Assembly: GCF_036417845.1 (NCBI RefSeq)
Contig: NC_089981.1
Coordinates: 39,376,668-39,440,667 of the forward strand
Direction of reading: 5' to 3'
Source: Apteryx mantelli
Lineage: Eukaryota; Chordata; Aves; Apterygiformes; Apterygidae
DNA: 64,000 nucleotides
Each line of letters starts with the position of its first letter. The first letter of the stretch is position 1. The translations under genes and the position numbers were made by a program. The notes under the pieces are model-generated. The model had not been told where the DNA came from. It did no database searches and worked only from the letters and a program-made list of their open reading frames with translations. Below are positions 44,801 to 55,500 of the stretch, piece by piece.

Positions 44801-47342
44801 GTAGCTTGTTCTAAGAGTTAATCACAGCCATTAAGAACACACTTTAACATCCAAATTCCCAAAATGAGGTTACCAAGCTTCAGCTTTTAGTTTCTGCTTC
44901 TTGTTTTCTCAGTGTAGTTCAGAAGTCGGCAAGTAAGACCAACCAATAACTTAAATGGACATAGGTACATCTTGTAATAAAGATGCCTCCCAATGTTGTC
45001 TTTGATAAGCTAAGTCGGCCAAAGTCCAGGGCTGGGGAAAAACATTTCACACTGAGACTCCAAATTTTTCGTATGTACCTGTTCAGTTCAATCCCCCTGC
45101 CCCAATTCTACTATAAGGTGCTTAAACCAGAAGTGTATTAGTATTCCGAAATTAATTTCAAAAAAGCAACACTCCTGTAAGCCCTGCACATACCACCTCA
45201 ATGACAAAGACACAAATGCATTCACTTCTATTATCATAGCAAATTCTACTAATAAGTCATATTAAGTTGATTATTATAACTCTCAAATCTTTTTATTCAC
45301 CACTTTCCATTGGCATGATCTTGCACCTTTTTTGCTCCTCAGAATTAAAACTCACTTGTGTGACTGGGTCAGCTTTACCAGAATATAGATCTTCTGTATG
45401 ACTGCTGTGTTACCTTGCAGCATTTGTAAGTTTTAGTGGCTTTGCTTTCAAACAAGAAGCTATTCGACATTTTTATTAATGGTTTGCAGGTAGAATTCAG
45501 TAGTAATCCCTACAGAACTCTATTAGAAATACCATTATTCAATGACTGCTCATTAACAGTAAAATCTTGTCAGTTGGCCATGCAAGCACTTTATGCACGA
45601 TATGAATGATATGGATGACTATCCTTGAGTCAAATGCCTTGCAGAAATCTATTATATTGATGTTTATCAACCAAGCACGTAATTTCTTGGAGGAGCAAAA
45701 TCACCACCTTATCAGAGGAGCATGTGGCTTCAAAAAACATGGTCAAAAGTGGAATTAAAGCCATTCTCATTAATTACATAAATATTTGTTCTCATGTCAG
45801 TTTTTCCATTATTTAAGGTCCACTGTGAGGCTAACTGACTTGTAGAATACTAGGAAAGCTATAATGTTTGTGATAGAGTTTATACAAGTCACTAAAACAT
45901 AAGCAAGCTAGAGACCTCCTCAATTAATGCTCTGAGGACTACAAACAGCCAGTTATACAGAATTATCTATTATCACTCCTACTTATAAGGGACCTAAAAA
46001 GTATTTAGTTGTCTTTGCACAACAAAATCCATCTCCTTTCACCAAATACGTAACAAGAATAAGTAATGAACATAATTGTCTTTACTACACCTCAGCTATT
46101 AGTACATCTACACTAAACTTGAAAAATTGTAACAATTTTTCCTTTCCTTACAGTTACTCCCTTCTTTGCTATCACCCTAACAGATCTTTCCCTCATGTCT
46201 TTAGCTTTCCTGACTAATGTTTATTAAAAAAAACCCTTGAAAATATTCTATTTAATTCTTACGTATTCCTCCTTCTTTGATTAAACGGCAGTGATTTCAA
46301 TCACTGCCAATGCATTTCTCTATGAACCATGATATGATTTGAGCTGAAGAGATCCATGCTCACTGTAAGTCATAACTCTTTAGCCACCTAGCAAACTGTC
46401 CAGCTTGCAACTTCCACTCATGTTTTCCTGCCAGAAAAGCCCTCCTATTCAGTTTTCCTCAGATTCAAATAACAGCTCCTTCAAATAACTGAATATAAGT
46501 ACTGGGAACAAGACTGTCCTTTGTTTGCCAATAGATACACAGCAGAGGCAGAGAAATACTAACTTTACTAATTCAGTTATTAAGTCATCTCTAAATTAAA
46601 ATTTAGGTACAAACAAAAACACTATATAATGGGGGAAAGAAAAAACAGGGAACAGTCCCTTCTGCTTAAAAAAAAATAAAATAGAATTAAAAAAAATCGG
46701 TTTGCAAAGCAAACGATGCTTTGGGATATGCCTCCCAAACAGCAGCTTCTCCATACTAAGCCAAGCCTTTTCCCCCACGCACTGACAAGCGCCCTAGGAG
46801 TACCCTGCCCCGCTTTTTGCCTTGATCGCAGCGCCCGCGTAAGCGCACCCCGCTCGCCGCCGCCTGCCAGCGCGGGCGCCCCTGTGCGTTAAAGTTACGC
46901 AACACCAAGCGGCCGGTAACTCCCCAGGCAGCCGGCGCCCCCCGCGCCCCCTCCGCTGCGCTGCGCTCCGCCAGGGCTCGCCCCTCCTCCGCGCCCGCCG
47001 CTGCGCGGGGCCCGCCCCGTCCCGCCGCGGGGGGTCGCCGCGCACCTGTTGGCCCCCGCGGGCAGCCCGCGGAGCCGCCGCCGCCACCTCCCCCCGCGGC
47101 CCGGGCGCGCAGGGCAACGCCTCCCTCGCCCGCCCCCCCCCGCGGAGGCTCGGCTCGGCGCCGCCACCCCCCCCCCCGCGCCGCCCGCGGAGCGCGGCTC
47201 GGCGCCCCCCGCGCAGCCTCGCGCCCGGCCCGCACCTCATGAGGTCGCGGTAGTCGAGGAAGCTGAGGATGAGCAGCAGCGGGTCGGTGGGCAGCAGCTC
47301 CAGGCTCAGCGCCGGCGGCTCCACGTCCAGGGACGCCGCCAT
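29773..47342 (-). CDS. FBXO3: F-box only protein 3 (complete, 11 exons)
   Basis: Eleven exons join without a frame break to 1368 nt, 455 aa: 47236-47342, 43575-43664, 41114-41277, 40143-40257, 37501-37705, 36209-36254, 33811-33895, 32824-32946, 32250-32365, 31674-31864 and 29773-29898. Human FBXO3 is 471 aa. Domains: F-box, about residues 10-56 (LPTDPLLLILSFLDYRDLM); SUKH (SMI1/KNR4-like), about 100-245, with LPDDYRCSFRIHNG; ApaG, about 275-405, with the glycine motif QGPGVVGEF; then an acidic tail. The F-box binds SKP1 in an SCF ubiquitin ligase; the ApaG domain is thought to bind substrate. Reported targets in mammals include FBXL2 and HIPK2. ATG at 47342 is in an AAGATGGCGGC context (YY1-like). 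The longer frame upstream of this ATG is compositional. The C-terminal tail differs from mammals. Confidence 0.97.
31674..31864 (-). CDS. FBXO3: FBXO3 exon 10: end of the ApaG domain
   Basis: Contains FPIISPGRVYEYTSCTTFST and GYMEGYYTFHCLYYKEKFFN. Cys replaces the human Phe after TFH. Donor gtaagt, phase 0. Confidence 0.97.
32250..32365 (-). CDS. FBXO3: FBXO3 exon 9: ApaG domain with its glycine loop
   Basis: Contains CQLDSRYWRITNAKGDVEEV and QGPGVVG. Identical in pattern to human over the whole exon. Donor gtaggt. Confidence 0.97.
32824..32946 (-). CDS. FBXO3: FBXO3 exon 8: start of the ApaG domain
   Basis: Contains DITVSVSTSFLPELSSVHPP and HYFFTYRI, the first strands of the fibronectin-like ApaG fold. 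Almost identical to human. Confidence 0.97.
33811..33895 (-). CDS. FBXO3: FBXO3 exon 7: end of the SUKH domain
   Basis: Encodes GTSYLEWFTSYVNKVVTGGY and then PIIRDQIFR. Human has GATFTDWFTSYV at this point, so the start of the exon is the most changed part. Confidence 0.95.
36209..36254 (-). CDS. FBXO3: FBXO3 exon 6: 46-nt micro-exon of the SUKH domain
   Basis: Encodes DQMARNPSAIDMFITG, matching the human block in place and sequence. Too short to find by ORF length; placed by its gtaaca donor, cttttag acceptor and phase. Confidence 0.95.
37501..37705 (-). CDS. FBXO3: FBXO3 exon 5: SUKH core
   Basis: Residues 159-227. Contains GSMALSNHYRSEDLLDIDTA and CLPLTFCIHTGLSQYMALES. The largest exon, donor gtaaga, phase 0. 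A plus-strand frame at 38205-38639 in the neighbouring intron has no support. Confidence 0.97.
40143..40257 (-). CDS. FBXO3: FBXO3 exon 4: SUKH core
   Basis: Contains EEDLDAVEAQIGCKLPDDYR, the SUKH signature around LPxDY, then FRIHNGQKLVVPG. Donor gtaagg, phase 2. Confidence 0.96.
41114..41277 (-). CDS. FBXO3: FBXO3 exon 3: linker and start of the SUKH domain
   Basis: Residues 66-120. Includes YSDLGRYIRYYATLKKAWDD; the LKKAW motif opens the SMI1/KNR4-like domain. Donor gtatgg. Confidence 0.95.
43575..43664 (-). CDS. FBXO3: FBXO3 exon 2: end of the F-box
   Basis: Encodes SCCYLSRRLNQLSSHDPLWK and then RHCKKYWLIS. Acceptor atttatag, donor gtaagt. Completes the three-helix SKP1-binding fold. 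Confidence 0.96.
44640..46460 (-). mobile_element. ancient CR1-type LINE in FBXO3 intron 1
   Basis: At 45627-45668 the minus strand reads INIIDFCKAFDS, a decayed form of the YLDFxKAFD reverse-transcriptase palm motif. The flanks at 45750-45850 and 46130-46230 follow the usual reverse-complement pattern of old CR1 ORF2. The left part (44640-44900: ggcaacatcacttcctctgg, agcttgttctaagagttaat) looks like the 3' region of such an element in the expected orientation. Whether both parts come from one insertion is inference. Heavily decayed. Confidence 0.6.
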
Positions 47343-47760
47343 CTTGAGACACGTCCTGCGGCGGCGCCCCCTCACGCCGGTTTGTTGTCAACCGCCAGGG
47401 CGGGGTGACGGAGGGGCGGGCGCGCGGGGCCCCGCGGCGCGGCCCGCAGCGCCCCCTGCCGCCCGGGCGGCGCCCCGCCTCAGCGGGCCGCAACGGTCGG
47501 CGCCGCGGCGCGGGGCTCCCGCCGTCACGGGGCGGCCCGCGAGGAGCCCTCGGCGCTCGCCCCCTCAGCCGCAGCAGTGCCGGGGCGGGCGGGCGGGCGG
47601 GCACCGCCGTCGCGCCCGGCCCGCTCGCCCCTGAACGGCGGGCGGGCGCGGGACGTTTGCCTCCCTCAGGGAGGTGAGATGCTGGCGAAGGTGTGCAGCA
47701 CTCACGGGTGCCGGAGGTTCAGGGCCCGGCGGGGAAAGGGAGCCACGCTCTGGCGGCCTT
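46780..47760. promoter_or_regulatory. FBXO3: CpG island, FBXO3 promoter
   Basis: Dense CpG around the FBXO3 start codon, on both sides. A YY1-like AAGATGGCGGC overlaps the initiator ATG (47336-47345). A (GGGC)n run lies at 47584-47602. A consensus plus-strand donor (GAG then GTGAGA at 47674) hints at divergent transcription. Frames of up to 282 aa on both strands are compositional. Confidence 0.85.
47236..47342 (-). CDS. FBXO3: FBXO3 exon 1: start and most of the F-box
   Basis: Residues 1-35, MAASLDVEPPALSLE then LLPTDPLLLILSFLDYRDLM. Donor GTGCGG, phase 2. The N terminus differs from the human MAAMETETAP but the F-box core is nearly identical. Confidence 0.96.
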
Positions 47761-47934
47761 GGGGAGCTGAGGCCAAACATCAGAGCAGACGCAGCATAAC
47801 CTGACTTTCCTCTGTATTTGTGCTGCACTAGTGTAACCTCGGGTACTTCAGTGAGTCCCGCTTAATTTAAAGCGATGCGGACAAGGGGGGCGCTGAGGCC
47901 TTACACCTAAGGACAAGTCGGGCAGTGCTTCGTA

Positions 47935-48078
47935 CCTGACCACAAGAGCAGCCCCTAGTCCTGTGGTGGTACTCCGCCAAGGCACAAGTCTCCTCGGCCC
48001 CACTCTGTCTGCAAGCCCTGCGCAAGTGTCCCTCATCCTCTAGCGCGTCTCGGCTGGCACCTCGCTCTTGTGGTCAGG
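47935..48078. repeat. perfect 15-bp inverted repeat with TGTGGT motifs
   Basis: cctgaccacaagagc at 47935-47949 is repeated exactly in inverted form at 48064-48078, with a 114-bp spacer. Each arm holds a RUNX-type core (TGTGGT or its complement), and a third copy lies in the spacer at 47962-47967. Function unknown. Confidence 0.9.
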
Positions 48079-48820
48079 CGGCTGGAGGGAGCCCATCCCA
48101 TCAGAATTTCACATAAACAGAAGTCACAGACAGTCCGAGGTTTACACATGCATGTGAAGTTATGCCTTACTTTTTAAAAGACTTTGGGAGATCCAGCTTC
48201 TTAGTTTACTTTTCTAAAAAAGAAAATCATTTATTTGCAGCTGGACTACTTGGACCACTGAATCTTCTCATGGGTATGTGCTGGCAGGATCAGACCACGG
48301 ACATCCATGGGAGGTGAGGGCACTAACTACTTCAAGCATCAGAGTGCTTGCAGTTGCTTTGTAGTATTTTTCTTCCATTTACCAAAGCCAGAAGAATTAA
48401 TGTTAGAATAGCACTGACAGGACAAATATGAACATTCTTATATTTCAACCTGTCTTTACAGGTTGATTGTAATGGATGATTAGAATCCACTGGGACTGAA
48501 ATTAGAAGGGCAATGGTACACATAAAAGGGAAAATGAACTTACTGAGATATATACAATGAAAACAAAAAATGTGTCTTAAAGCTATAGACAAATATCAGC
48601 ATTTTTAAAAGTCTCTTCCACATTTTATGGAAGAAATATATTTTCAGAGGAAGTATGTTTTCATTCATTTCAGAAGACATTTTTTCAAGAACACTATGCC
48701 TAGAACTGAATATAAAGTAACACAAGAGAAGCCCCAAGATACCAGTTTCCCCTGAACCTCAGTTACTTCCCTCTAAGCTTACAATGGGGCTTCTGGATTC
48801 TGAGTCCTGGCTTTTTGATA

Positions 48821-48868
48821 GGAGCCTGGAAACTTTTGCAACCCTGAGTTCTCATGCTTCCAGGCTCC
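48821..48868. repeat. 10-bp hairpin in a GC-rich block
   Basis: ggagcctgga at 48821 pairs perfectly with tccaggctcc at 48859 (28-base loop). It lies in a 250-bp GC-rich block within AT-rich intergenic DNA. I do not recognise a repeat family. Confidence 0.7.
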
Positions 48869-49189
48869 CAGGTCCGTGTGAGGAAGCCTGGTGTCTCAGG
48901 CACAGCTGCATCTCTGAGTATTGTCAGTCCGGGAACCCAGGCCCTTGGCTGTGTCCTCTGCCAGCTCCATCCCCTGAGCCACAGAACCACTAGTTCCTGG
49001 CCTTGGCTGCTCCACAGAAATCTTGAATTGAGTGAAAAAGTCTGTCAAACCCAAGATGTTTCAGATGAAACATTTCAAGCTCAGCAAGCAAAGTCTGTTT
49101 GCTTAGCAAACTGTTTCCAGTTGGTCCTAAATGTAACTATTAGATAATATAGTCACAAAAATAATAAATTTATAATGCTGTAGTCCTGT

Positions 49190-49330
49190 AAAACTAAGAT
49201 TCCCAAAGCATTTCACAAATGCTGAATCAAGCTTCACAGGCATTCTATGAAGTACATAAATATTAAATAAATTATATTTTATATGGAAAAATTAAGACAA
49301 TATGTGACAACCACAGAAAAACTAGAAACT
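49190..49330 (-). mobile_element. MIR/core-SINE-like remnant
   Basis: The plus strand follows the reverse complement of a MIR-type 3' half: a block like agcatttcacaaatgctgaa, then cacaggcattctatgaagta, then the decayed form of the ttttacagatgaggaaactg segment. Old and AT-drifted. Confidence 0.5.
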
Positions 49331-49476
49331 ACCTCTTTTATGTCCCTCTCACAGTGTTGGATATTTAAATGTGTTAAATGTTAAAAGATAAATGTGCTTG
49401 TTTGAAAAATGAAAGAAGGAACTGTTTCTACTGCATGACTTTACACTAATGGTCCTTTTTTTCTCCTCTTTTTCAG

Positions 49477-49530
49477 ATATCAGGAGGATGTTTTTGAAAC
49501 AGTGTGGGCTATCCCTGCAACATCACTCAA
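49477..49530 (+). ncRNA. possible 54-nt exon of a divergent non-coding transcript
   Basis: A strong pyrimidine tract and acceptor (tctcctctttttcag) is followed after 54 bases by a consensus donor (gtaagaac). A plus-strand donor at 47674 in the FBXO3 CpG island could splice to it. Splice-site pattern only; no coding signal. Confidence 0.25.
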
Positions 49531-49539
49531 GTAAGAACT

Positions 49540-52500
49540 AGAAAGGTACAAGCTAGTGGTTGTATGACTGCATTTTTGGTAGCCATTTGGGAGGTTTTTG
49601 TCCTTTATAATTTGTAAAATTACAAATTTCCCTATAGAGAAGAAAACAGAGGAGTAGAAGTATATTTTAAATGTTACTAAAATGTTATTACTTGTATTTG
49701 TCTTTGTTCTTTTTCATTTTGTGGTCCAGCATAAAGTCTTAACAGTGCGGAGCTAAGAGAAGACACATAATGCTTCATTTTTGTCAGATTTTGCCAAAAG
49801 ATAGATCCAAAGCCTGTTGAGTATTGCTGCTGGTACTCCAAGACTTGCATAGTTCTAAGGCTTGCACTGTTGTCAATTGTTGCATTTTTTTGCAAATAAT
49901 GAAAATCTTTGGTTTAGTTTTCTAATATTGTCTTGAGAGGAAAGACCTCTTCTCTTCTGCAACTCTGTCTAATTTCATTTTAAAAACCTGCCTGAACTCC
50001 GTCATATTTTTGAAGAGCTGAATCTGTTATACTGTACTCTCATTGCGCTCCATTTAATTTGCTATAGTTCCATGTAAGTGAACATGAGTTGACTTCCATG
50101 TAATTCATATATATTTGGGGGAGAATTTAGTCCCTCTAACAACCAAGTTAGATATTTCACAAAACTGGACAAAGTACTCTCTGTTTTTCTTTCCTTCTCA
50201 GATTCCTTCTTTACCTTTTTTTCTCATTCACTGTTTGCTCCCATTTTAGTGTTTAAAACCCTCTGTTATTAATATAATGTCTTGTCATGGTCTGAATTTT
50301 CCTTCACATTCTGAATGACAGCACACAGCATATCTTTTGTCTGTCAGACCAGTATAAAACATCATACAGGTTGAAAAATCAGAAAACCAAGAGAGGGAGA
50401 CACACTAGAAAGCATTCATATATCATATGCTTACTATATATGTTATCCTTTATGCATAACAGAAAGCATGTATCATCTTGAAAAAATAAAAAGCTTCTGG
50501 AATTTTCAAAACAGAAATTAAAACAATTTAGTGAGTAAAAAGGAAGCCAAATAATCAAGAGTTGCTAACTAAGCAGCAACTGCAACAGAAGCAAATACAG
50601 AAAATTAGAAAGGTATCTTAATGATTTCGCTAAGGAAGCTGAAAATGTGTAACAATTCACCAAGTTATCAAATTTGATAATCACATATTGCAATGACCAC
50701 CCACCATTCAAAAAGGGGGAATTTTCTAACATCATCTTCCCAAAAATCCATAGTTGCTCTTAAATTTTGGATTGCACCTACAGAAAATGGCCTATGGGCA
50801 TAAAAGCCTCCAATCTTAACAGTGCTACAGAATCATTCACAGTGGAAGAATTTGTTAAGGCAGTTAGGGGATTCAAGAATGGGGAATCATCAGATGCAGG
50901 CAAAGTATGGGCCAAGCTATGAGGTAAGGTCAGAAAAATATCTGAATAATTTCTCAAGATCTGCAGCAGTACATGGAAAGATGAGAAAGTAGGAAAAGTA
51001 CTTTCCCACGAAACTGCAAGTTTGGCAGATAATATTGGTGACAGTAACTGGTGTATACATATATTTGAGCTTGACACATGTTTGCAAGGAAAGAAGTTAC
51101 TACAGTTTTTTAAGTTAACTGCTGGTCATTTGAACTGTAGTAATTACATACACGTTCTTACTTAATGATGTTCCAAAATAAGTGTATTAGCTTAAACTAT
51201 CTTGAAAGCAGGTTCACATTTAAATTTCCACCATTGCTAACACCAAAATAAATGAACAAAGATAGCTCCACACAGACAACTCTGAAGGTTTCTAGATCTT
51301 TGTCTCTTTTCTGAGATGGACTGACAGTTAATGGACAGTCTTTCTAGCAGTCAGAGGTGAAACTGCAGTATCAGTAAATGTATCTAAGCCAGTTTTACTC
51401 CGTGGCTCAGGTAACAGTAAAGATGTAAATGGAGTGGCCTACAGTTCTGTAGGAGTTAGTCACACAAACTATTTATCTACACTGGTTAGACTATGGGCAG
51501 CTCAAGTGTGCATCAATAAACTGCCATTTTACTTTCCTACTGCATATCCTAACAATTGCAAAGAAGACATAGTAAAAGAGAAGTGTCTATTCCTGAACAG
51601 ACAGGAATGTCTGTTGAATGTCTGTCTTGAACATAGAGAAAAAAAAAAATTAACATTCACATTTTTAGCATTTAAATGCTTTACCCACAACAAACTTTGC
51701 ATTCTCCATCAAATAACTAACAGCTGCACAAACTGTGGAAATGAATATGTTATCATGGCATTTTTCCAGCTCAGTCTGGACAAAAAGGTTCTTCTTCATT
51801 TCAATAATGTATCATAGTTTTTCTTCCATTATCACCAGTCGTAGAGTCTAAATGGCTAGACACATCAGAGGTATTCCTCAGGCTGAAAATTTCTCAGATT
51901 ACTTTGTGCGTCTCATATTTAATCTTTGGAAGATGACGAGGATTCTAGCATATTTCATTTATTTTTACTTATTGCAAATCTAATGAAATGATACACTAGG
52001 AATCTTTACCACAGGGTGCTGGGTGTCTCTTGAAATTTACCTAGTGTGCTAAGATTTTTATCAGGGAATAGCCAACATTTCACAAGATCAGTTTCTTAAT
52101 GCTCTAAATGGAGAATAATAAATGGACAGAACTAATACTTTGTGGGGAGTTGACAGCTCAGGGAATTGGTAGTAAGAAAGATTCTGAGGTTTGCTGATGC
52201 AGGATTGTTGGTGTGAATACAGAACACTTTGTTGTTTTGTAGCATGACTTTTGTTGGTTTTCATGATAGGGTTTTGGATATGATTTTATGAGATTCTGAC
52301 TAGGAGTAAAGCTGGCTGAAGAAATTCCGCTCTTAGCTTCTTGTTCCTAATCTGAGCCACAGTCTGTCACTTTCCTGTTTCTTCTGGCATATCTGTTTGT
52401 AGGGCCCTGCTGTAAATTGGATTATTAATGTGGTCCATGGTGAAAGTGGGTTTGGGAGGGTCATTTCAATCAATTTAGAGTCCAGCCCCAAACACCCTTG

Positions 52501-55500
52501 AACAGGCACAAGGGAGGGAGCAATGAATTGCAGCATAGGAGTTTCATGCTCCATTGTATCTGTTGTATGGATAATCAGAGACTCAGTTCTTAACTGACAC
52601 CATTTTATGCACACTACAACACAAAATATCTTTTAATCTTTATAACTAAGTCATTATTTAACGTTTACAGTAATTTGATCTTAACCTATATACATCTGGC
52701 TGAGTTTGATAAGCTTTGCTCCTTATCTCTGTATCCAAATGACAGAAATGTCAGAAGATAATAAGAAACCATAGGATGTAGGCGGGTATAATGTCATTAA
52801 CACAGTACCCACCCTCTGTAATGCTTATGACGTGACAGAGCACTGGCTATGCCAAAACATGGGGTTTTACAACAAGGCTTACAGTGAATACATACTATGC
52901 AATTGGGACACTGAAGCTACACTCACTTACTATACTGCCTCTTACCACTTGCCACTTAGGAGAAATTTTTATTATTATAATCTATTTTTTTATATATTGG
53001 TTTTGTTCTTTACCATGCAAAGATGCAATCAGGTCAAGGCTTCGTAGGAACAACTAGACAATGGCCTTTGCTTGGAAAGCTGATAATCTAAAATTAGCCA
53101 TGACACAATGAGTGTAACAAATAGTATGGAGGGAATGAGGTAAGGAAAAATCAAAGTGGCAGCTGTATGATCATGCAGTGACTCCAGTGAGTCACATGAA
53201 CATAAAGATGTTCAGTAGTCCTTTGAAAGGTAGAGGATTTACATATGAACTGATAACCAGATCACTTCTTCAGGCTTCACAGAAGTGAATCTCAGATGAG
53301 ATTTGAAAGATGACAGGGTGGTAACTAAAGGGATCAGAGCCAGAACTTCAGTGAAATGTGTACATGAATAAACTAAATATTACATATGTCAGACAATTTA
53401 GTAACAAATGGAATATCTTTCAGAATACTCCTTCAGGCTTCCCTCTGATAGAATGAAATAACTGTTTAAAAAAAAATCCCCTTCCTACTACTGCTGTGTA
53501 GACACAAACAACAGTGACACCCCACTTGAACCTCTCTCACACTGTGGTAAATTAGCCCTTGACAGCTCTGAGGTCAAGTGAAGCCAAAGGTGGTCTACAG
53601 AACAACTTTGGTATCACCAAGAATTTAACCAATTAATTTTATCCAGGGGTTAGAGAGAAACACTAGAAGCAATTGTAGCTGGAGGCTTACTCTCAGCTTT
53701 TTCTGTGCTTCTGGATTGTACAAGGTAGAAAAAGTACAGTAATCCAGGTGGATTCCTTAGTACAGAAGGTTGCAGGATGATTTAGAGCATCATATCCTCA
53801 TGCCTCTGAACCCTGCAGATCCTGACACAGAGATGAGCTAGAGAAGGATCACTGTGGTAATAAAACTGTGTTCTGTCTATCTTGAATTGCCAGATGGCCC
53901 TACAGAGCTGCTCTTGAATACGTTGATGGCCTAAGACTGTCAGAAAGTTACCTCTGTTCCTTTCCTATCTTGTGCTGCACAGCTCTGAGTCAAGGTGCTC
54001 TGTGACATCAGGCTTGTCTTTTTTTACTAGCAAATCTCTGTCTCTCAGATTCTTAACTCTGAAATGGTCTAAAATATTTAGGTATGTTTGCAAAGTTATG
54101 AATACCACTTAGAGAATAATTTTAATAGACTGGACATTTTTCTTCAGATGAAAGATTCCATGTTAACATAATCAAACTAAATTTGATTAACTAATCCAAC
54201 TTAATTGGGTAAAAAAGACAGTATTAAAGCCTCGGGAATGTTTATAATTTCATTATGCTTACAACCTTTTCACTGTATTTGATTCATGATGCAAAATGAC
54301 ATGGTATAAGGGATGTGTGAAAGACTATTGAAAGTAAGGATTGGAGGAATATTGTTTCATGATCTTGTAGAAAGTGTTAGGACCCTGGTTGTTTAGACTG
54401 AACTTTGCATTTGCCTAAAAGTTCTGAAGGTCTTTCTTTACCCGAAGACCATGGAGAATAGTAAGACACCCTAGGGAAACTTGTGTTGTTATTGATTCTT
54501 TCCTGACCTAAAGAAACCAGCTGTATGAAACAGATGATAACAGCTTACTTTTCAGTTCCACATGTTCTTTCTTTAGATTATTAGCTGAGATTGTTAACAA
54601 GGCAGCCAGTTAGCCCTGGTTGCAGTGGTGGGAATTTTTGTGCTCTAAACACCTGTGCAGTAGGAACAAGGCTGAGCCCAGTGAACATTCATCAGATGAT
54701 GACAACAATAAATTATTGAAGTGTTGAGCTAGATTTGAAGAGGTAGCACAAAGATAAAAGACTCCAGAGACCCTTTGCAATTCCCTTAGTCATCCATTCC
54801 CACTGAAAGCTTCACTTTTGAAGTTTCCAGGAGGCTTCATGTGACCTTTGGTCGTCCTTTTGGTAAGAACTCTTATCTGTCTAGTGCAGCCCCAGGCTCT
54901 TTTTTGCTGTTCTACTCAAAAACAGTTATTACGGGATAAACAAACTGTGTTTGCTGATGCACATTCTCAGTTTCCTTATCAGCTGAACAACATGCTTCTC
55001 ACGCATGTTGGGTCAAATTCACTCCTGGTCCAGCTCCAAGAATTCAAGGGGAGCTGCGCCACGGCTCTCTCGGCGCTCACACCTCCTGAGTATGAAAAAG
55101 GCATAACCACTCTATGACAAACCATTGTTTTACAAGTGGGACCTAGAATTTCCTGGTGTTGCAAAGTGTCCTTAGATTGATGATTCCACATCTGAGATAT
55201 TTTAATAAGCTACCAACATGATACGTAACACTGTTTTATGTAGCTGTCAAGACATTGCAAGATATTGACAGACTGAAGGCTACATTTCTTATTGTAGAAC
55301 TTCAGTTTTAATGTGATTGTCTCTTTAACATAAATATAAATAGGTAAATAGTCTATCTCAAAACCAGTTAGCAGGTAGTGGAAAATACATCAGTAAAGTT
55401 ATCTGATATGAGATGAAAGACACGTATCTGAAGAGAAAAGAAAACCAAAACCGTAACCTCAGCCCAGAATCAGAGGCCTGGAAAAGTCAGAAGGCTGGAG

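Noticed and set aside
46756-47604. Minus-strand ORF of 282 codons over the FBXO3 start
   Set aside because: It is in a different frame from FBXO3 exon 1 and has the same compositional bias. The FBXO3 reading is fixed by homology and splicing.
52333-52614. Minus-strand ORF of 93 codons that first looked transposase-like
   Set aside because: No motif of any transposase could be confirmed, and no terminal repeats were seen around it.
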